Notes under the pieces: generated by a model
What the model saw: only the letters and a program-made list of their open reading frames with translations
Databases searched by the model: none
What the model was told of the DNA's origin: nothing
Assembly: GCA_020622165.1 (NCBI GenBank)
Contig: JACNMN010000015.1
Coordinates: 1-64,000 of the forward strand
DNA length: 64,000 bases
DNA from: Boseongicola sp. H5
GTDB lineage: Bacteria > Pseudomonadota > Alphaproteobacteria > Rhodobacterales > Rhodobacteraceae
Direction: 5' to 3'
Shown here: piece after piece, positions 60,137 through 64,000 of the stretch
How the letters are laid out: the number at the start of each line of letters is the position of its first letter
Numbering within the stretch: the stretch's first letter is position 1
Made by a program: the position numbers and the translations under genes

Positions 60137-60264
60137 CCGATGGCTATCTGCCCCGCGCGCGTCACCTCGCCGCGCAACTGGGCGTGGAGTGGCCGGAACG
60201 GCTTGAGGCGGCGACATGGGCGAAGCTCAATCGGTCGCTTGGTGTCGACCGGCCTTACGATTGA
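60133..60264 (+). CDS. 43-aa ORF coupled to the tautomerase gene
   Basis: A short frame starts within the tautomerase stop (ATGA) and reads MTDGYLPRARHLAAQLG, then WPERLEAATWAKLNRSLG, to TGA at 60262-60264. The composition is like a natural amphipathic helical protein, and the coupling favours translation. No family is recognised. Confidence 0.45.
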   Translation: MTDGYLPRARHLAAQLGVEWPERLEAATWAKLNRSLGVDRPYD

Positions 60265-60345
60265 TCGTAACCACTGCACTTGTCGTGCCGTTGCGGCTCA
60301 CGCCGGGCTAGGCAACAACGGCCGAAGCGCCACTCAACGGCGCAT

Positions 60346-60999
60346 TCATCGCTTCTGCAATCCGCCCACCAGTATCCCCACATCCTCGCGGATCGTTTCC
60401 AGGTTGACTTTAAGCCCTCCAGTGAGAAGCCTGTACCAGAGATATGCCCCGATCCACCGAGCAGCCGCCATCGGCGAAACACCCTCCCGCACCTCGCGGC
60501 GCTGAAGGCCCCGCACGATCAGAAAGGTCGTTCCAGTTGCTCTCTCCGCGGCGAACGTTGCAAGCGCTTGGCCGGCGGCATCGTCCATCTGCGCTTCTGC
60601 CACGACGGACCGAAAAATCTGGCCAGCCGGTGTATCCCGCCAATGGGAAAGAACAGCGTTGAGAAACTGGCTGATGTCTTCGTCAAGGCGGCCGGTATCG
60701 GGCATGTCGATCGTTTTTTGTCGCAGATACACGTCAAGCAGTAGTGCGGACTTGCTCGGCCACCATTTGTAGATCGTCGGTTTGCCGGCCTTGGCATGAC
60801 GCGCGACCTTCTCGATCGAAAAACCGGCATAGCCTTCTTCGACCAGCAGACTTTCTGCACCCGACAGAATGGCCTCTGCACTTGCCGGATTGCGCTGTGC
60901 GCCGATGGACCGGCGCGCAGCGACTGGAGTGGTTGGATCGGACATGGCCGGCACGCTACCAGACATATTGACAAAACTGGGAGACGCCATGGTGTTCAT
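60346..60999 (-). CDS. TetR/AcrR-family regulator
   Basis: A TetR-type repressor of about 217 aa. The HTH is ILSGAESLLVEEGYAGFSIE, in pieces, then VARHAKAGKPTIYKWWPSK, followed by a helical ligand domain. The start is uncertain: ATGs at 60999 and 60945 are in frame and the HTH begins only after residue 40 in the longer form. It is divergent from an FMN-dependent NADH-azoreductase-like gene 136 bases away and probably controls it. Confidence 0.85.
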   Translation of the reverse strand: MNTMASPSFVNMSGSVPAMSDPTTPVAARRSIGAQRNPASAEAILSGAESLLVEEGYAGFSIEKVARHAKAGKPTIYKWWPSKSALLLDVYLRQKTIDMPDTGRLDEDISQFLNAVLSHWRDTPAGQIFRSVVAEAQMDDAAGQALATFAAERATGTTFLIVRGLQRREVREGVSPMAAARWIGAYLWYRLLTGGLKVNLETIREDVGILVGGLQKR

Positions 61000-61135
61000 G
61001 AGCCCTTCTTTGTCCAATCGGCTACTTGGACATCGATCCTGGTCACGGTCCGGTCGATGGCATCGGCCAACCACCAATCCGCACAACCGCTTCATTGTGC
61101 GGCCGTGGCGACACATCATTGTGAAAGGATACCTT

Positions 61136-61756
61136 GTGAAACTCTTGCACATCAACGCTTCGCCGCGCGGCGATGACAGCCAGTCCCTGTCTCTGGCCAA
61201 TCACTTTATCGACCAGATCTCGGTGGGCCGCGTGTTGGAAATCGACCGCATCGACCTTTTCCACGATGATCTACCGGCTTTTGGACCGGTGGCGACGGCG
61301 GCGAAGATGGCGCTGTTCTCCGGCAAGCAGCAGACCGACGCCGAGATGGCCACATGGCACGCCATCCGAGCCGTGTTCGATCGATTTGCCGCCGCCGACA
61401 CCTACCTTTTCAATGTGCCAATCTGGAACAAGGGCATCCCCTACGTTCTGAAACAGTACATCGACCTCGTCACACAGCCAGGTTGGAGTTTCGGCTTCGA
61501 TCCGAAAGAAGGATACACTGGGCTGATGACGGGTCGCCGGGCAGTCGTGGTTCACGCTAGCGGTGTCTGGCATGAAGCGGTCGAGGCGAACTTCGGATCG
61601 GACTTCTCCACGCCCTATCTTCAGGACTGGCTCAACTTCATCGGCATCGACGATGTTGAACATTTGCGGATCCAGCCGACAGTGTTGAACGCCGATCTTG
61701 CCGCGACCCGAAGCGACGCGCAATCGCATACCGCCCGCCTGGCGCAGGCCTTGTAA
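61136..61756 (+). CDS. FMN-dependent NADH-azoreductase-like flavoprotein
   Basis: A 206-aa flavodoxin-fold reductase: LLHINASPRGDDSQSLSLA, with the phosphate-binding SPRGDDSQS loop, FNVPIWNKGIPYVLKQYIDL, in pieces, and FGFDPKEGYTGLMTGRRAVVVHASG. The family reduces quinones and azo compounds with NADH. Translation probably begins at a GTG after GAAAGGA. Divergent TetR control is likely, as in other quinone-detoxification loci. Confidence 0.87.
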   Translation: MKLLHINASPRGDDSQSLSLANHFIDQISVGRVLEIDRIDLFHDDLPAFGPVATAAKMALFSGKQQTDAEMATWHAIRAVFDRFAAADTYLFNVPIWNKGIPYVLKQYIDLVTQPGWSFGFDPKEGYTGLMTGRRAVVVHASGVWHEAVEANFGSDFSTPYLQDWLNFIGIDDVEHLRIQPTVLNADLAATRSDAQSHTARLAQAL

Positions 61757-61975
61757 CCAACCCGTTGTTGCGCAACAGGCAGTTCGCGGAACCCACACCA
61801 ACAGGAAAGGCGGTTTTTGTGACAGCGCGCATCGATCCGCAACAGCTGAGGTATCCGGTCGCCGTCTGATTGTTTCACCGATGAAAAGTAACTTTCAGAT
61901 GCGGTCGTACGACGTCTCGTGCCGCCGTGATATCGAACTGTCGCGCCGACGGCGGAACAGATCTGGGAGCGCGCC

Positions 61976-62476
61976 ATGACCGACCCCTCGAAACCCGCCA
62001 TGTCGACCACGATGCTCGGTTTCGGCGGTCCCATCGTGTCGCAACTGGCACTTGGAACAATGACCTTCGGCGTGAAGAGCGACGAGGCCACGGCCCACCG
62101 GCAGCTCGACCTCTTCACGGCGGCTGGCGACACCTTCCTCAAGAGTGCGGATGGCTATGGCGCGGGCGAGTTGGAGCGCATTGTCGGCCGCTGGATCGAA
62201 AAGAGCGGTGGCCACAATGATCTGATGGTTGCCACCAAGAGCCGTTTCGCACCGCTGGCGGGCAGTTCTGGCGCATCGCGGCGCGGCCTGATGATCGCCG
62301 CCGAACGCAGCCGCGCGCGCCTCGGCGTCGATACCATCGGCCTCTACTCCGTTCATGGCTGGCATGAGGATGCGCCGGTCGAGGACGCGCTGGAAGCGCT
62401 CGGCGACCTTGTGGCGAAAGGCGTGATCCACCATGTCAACTGGTCCAACGTCACCGCCTAGCAGCTCTAGAAAATA
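61976..62476 (+). pseudogene. Aldo/keto reductase, N-terminal half only
   Basis: The first ~160 residues of an aldo/keto reductase: LALGTMTFG, then YGAGELERIVGRW, LMVATKSRF and GLYSVHGWHEDAPVEDALEAL (in pieces), ending HHVNWSNVTA. At the expected WSNVTGWQLQ two amber codons occur (62459 and 62468), fitting TGG and CAG mutated to TAG. Beyond them the frame continues directly into an alpha/beta hydrolase fragment, so the 3' half of this gene has been deleted. Confidence 0.78.
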
Positions 62477-63067
62477 GTGTCGAACCGTCTGCCAGCCCAT
62501 CTGTTTGCCCAGTGGGGCCTCGACCGGCCTTCCCTGCTTTGCCACGATTTCGGCGGCGCGACGGCGCTCAGGGCCTATTGTCTGAACGGCCTGCGCTATC
62601 GCGACCTAACTGTTTTCGCTGCGGTGGCGCTTGCTCCCTGGGGGTCGCCGTTCGTCGCGCATGTTCGCAACCATCAGGCCGCTTTCGCGGGGCCGCCAGC
62701 CTATGCGCACGATGCGATTCTGGCGGCCTATCTGCTGTCGGCCGCGCATAAGCCGTTGCGCGCCGAAGCGCTGGAGCTTTACCGGTCGCCTTGGCGCAGT
62801 GCAGCGGGCCATGCTGCCTTCTACCGCCAGATCGCACAGATGGATCAAGCCTTCACCGATGAAATCGAGCCGCACTACGGACCACTGGATTGCCCGACCC
62901 AGGCGCTGTGGGGCGCGCAGGACGACTGGCTGCCTTTCGAACAGGGAAAACGGCTGGCGGATTTGCTGACCGGCGGCCGCCGGCAAATCGTGCCGGAGGC
63001 CGGCTACCTCATTCAGGACGATGCGCCTGAAGCCATCGTCGCCGCGATGCTGAATCCACGGTGGTGA
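62477..63067 (+). pseudogene. Alpha/beta hydrolase, C-terminal part only
   Basis: A 196-codon frame that begins inside the hydrolase fold: FAQWGLDRPSLLCHDFGGATALRA carries the nucleophile-elbow region (HDFGG, with aspartate as in dehalogenases), then ALWGAQDDWLPFEQGK and PEAGYLIQDDAPE (no clear catalytic His; a tyrosine sits in its place). About 90 residues of the normal N-terminus are missing and replaced by the aldo/keto reductase fragment. Confidence 0.7.
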
Positions 63068-63169
63068 TCGCGCAACTCGCCACTTTCGGGCCGATGGGTC
63101 GGTAACCTCCAGTTTCGGCAGGAAAAAAGGAGGCAACGCTTGCTGCCGACACTTCTCGCTTGCACTTTG

Positions 63170-63185
63170 TAGACAGACCAGTCTA
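63170..63185. promoter_or_regulatory. TetR operator candidate
   Basis: TAGAC-AGACCA-GTCTA is an inverted repeat directly upstream of the TetR gene (start 63196). The pattern resembles sites of NemR-like TetR repressors. It fits autoregulation of this regulator and the MFS gene coupled to it. Confidence 0.5.
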
Positions 63186-63195
63186 TCTATATGTC

Positions 63196-63744
63196 ATGCC
63201 GGAAACCGCCAAAAACCGTCTGACTGAAACTGCCATCCGTCTGTTTACCGAAAGGGGCCTGACGCAAGTCGGCATCAATGAGATCATTCGTGAGGCCGAC
63301 GTGGCGCGGATGTCGCTCTACAACAACTTTCGCTCCAAGGACGACTTGGCGCATGCTGCCTACACTATGCTGTCGCAGCGACGTCTGGACGCAATCGATG
63401 CGGCGATAAAGCAAGCGGCGGACCCGCAATCCGCAATCCTCGCCATCTTTGACCTCGCAGGTGAGCTTGCATGCGCGCCGTCCTTCCGCGGATGCGCCCT
63501 GATCGCTCTGGCCGCCCATACGCAGCTTGACCAGCGCGACTTGACCGCGCTGATCAGGCACCACAAGGCGGCGGTGCGCGACCGATTTATCCAACTTGCC
63601 AAGGTGCATGGCCAGACCGATCCTGTGTTGACCGGCCGCCAGCTCCTCGCCCTGTGGGATGGTGCGCTGACGGGTGCCTCTATCGAGGGCGATATCGCCC
63701 CGATTGCCGCAGCACGATCAGCTGCAGCGCAACTGCTTCGATGA
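63196..63744 (+). CDS. TetR/AcrR-family regulator (second)
   Basis: A 182-aa repressor: TAIRLFTERGLTQVGINEI, READVARMSLYNNFRSKDDL (HTH, in pieces), then a TetR_C-type ligand domain with CAPSFRGCALIALAAH. The ATG at 63196 is preferred to an upstream TTG. The stop overlaps an MFS start (ATGA), so the two are co-transcribed. Confidence 0.87.
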   Translation: MPETAKNRLTETAIRLFTERGLTQVGINEIIREADVARMSLYNNFRSKDDLAHAAYTMLSQRRLDAIDAAIKQAADPQSAILAIFDLAGELACAPSFRGCALIALAAHTQLDQRDLTALIRHHKAAVRDRFIQLAKVHGQTDPVLTGRQLLALWDGALTGASIEGDIAPIAAARSAAAQLLR

Positions 63745-64000
63745 ACACGGCGCTGGCAACCGATCGCGCCACATGGGCGATTGCCCTTGGCCTGTCGCTC
63801 GGCCCGGCCGTCAGCAACGGGCTCGCCCGCTTCGCTTACGGACTGATTCTGCCGGCGATGCAAACGGATCTTGGCTGGACCTATACGCAGGCGGGCTGGC
63901 TGAACACGGCAAATGCGGCCGGCTATCTGGTGGGCGCGCTGCTCACCCTTGCCTTCGTCGCCCGGATCGGCGCGCGAACGCTCTTCATCTCTGGCATCGT
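63741..64000 (+). CDS. YbfB/YjiJ-type MFS transporter (partial, runs off the window)
   Basis: The first ~86 residues of a transporter: ATWAIALGLSLGPAVSNGLARFAYGLILPAM, in pieces, with LGWTYTQAGWLNTANAAGYLVGAL, in pieces. This pattern (GLARFAYG and GWLNTANAAGYL) is typical of YbfB/YjiJ MFS proteins. The frame is open at the right edge. It is coupled to the TetR gene. Confidence 0.82.
   Translation, partial: MNTALATDRATWAIALGLSLGPAVSNGLARFAYGLILPAMQTDLGWTYTQAGWLNTANAAGYLVGALLTLAFVARIGARTLFISGI

Overview
The window reads as high-GC alphaproteobacterial DNA. It is built on the backbone of an integrative-conjugative element or conjugative plasmid of the Tn4371-like / sphingomonad-rhizobial type. 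The evidence is a near-complete Trb mating-pair-formation cluster (trbB, C, D, E, J, K-like, L, F, G, I), a TraG coupling protein, a VirD2/DUF3363-type relaxase, a TraF-like S26 peptidase, a lytic transglycosylase and RepA. These come with the usual small companions of such elements: a ParB-like protein, a Toprim protein, DUF2493, DUF736 twice, DUF2285, DUF6499, DUF2840, a CopG-like protein and DUF2274. The genus cannot be fixed from this sequence; Sphingomonadales or Rhizobiales are the best guesses. No rRNA, no complete tRNA and no CRISPR array were seen.

Layout. 1-1053: the start of an IS110 transposase and a serine hydrolase. 1193-6329: ParB-like, Toprim, DUF2493 and a membrane protein. 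6406-8021: cargo (a methyltransferase and a GFA-type protein). 8819-10870: DUF736, an XRE regulator, and DUF2285/DUF6499 proteins, one of them split by a +1 frameshift. 10973-12482: cargo (EamA transporter and Lrp regulator). 12738-18273: excisionase-like HTH, RepA with iteron-like repeats inside its 3' end, DUF2840, TraF running in frame into DUF736, lytic transglycosylase, relaxase. 18409-19323: an EamA transporter. 19512-21939: TraG and CopG. 22290-27793: cargo, with a LysE exporter, an ABM-domain protein, a nonsense-interrupted tyrosine integrase, a citrate synthase-like gene cut by an IS630 element, and a class III CoA-transferase. 28240-37937: the trb operon and DUF2274. 37846-64000: a long accessory region.

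The main accessory block (39385-49884) is a catabolic island. A MarR regulator lies between two promoters that carry the same 19-bp inverted repeat. One promoter drives a membrane/periplasmic unit (a formylglycine-generating-enzyme-like protein, cytochrome b561 and a 25-codon ORF). The other drives seven tightly coupled genes: gamma-resorcylate (2,6-dihydroxybenzoate) decarboxylase, a complete TRAP transporter, a flavoprotein hydroxylase, one polypeptide joining maleylacetate reductase to hydroxyquinol 1,2-dioxygenase, and a beta-keto acid cleavage enzyme (BKACE). Together they describe a route: uptake of a hydroxybenzoate, decarboxylation to resorcinol, hydroxylation to hydroxyquinol, ring cleavage to maleylacetate, reduction to 3-oxoadipate and, by inference, acetyl-CoA-dependent cleavage to acetoacetate and succinyl-CoA. 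The last step would bypass the classical 3-oxoadipate CoA-transferase and thiolase.

The rest (50.4-64 kb) is a patchwork of exporters (MFS, LysE), hydrolases, a second BKACE coupled to a LysR regulator, oxidoreductases and TetR regulators. It is mixed with decayed insertion sequences (IS481 and IS3 types), gene fragments and a tRNA 3'-end fragment, as expected of a mobile-element insertion hot spot.
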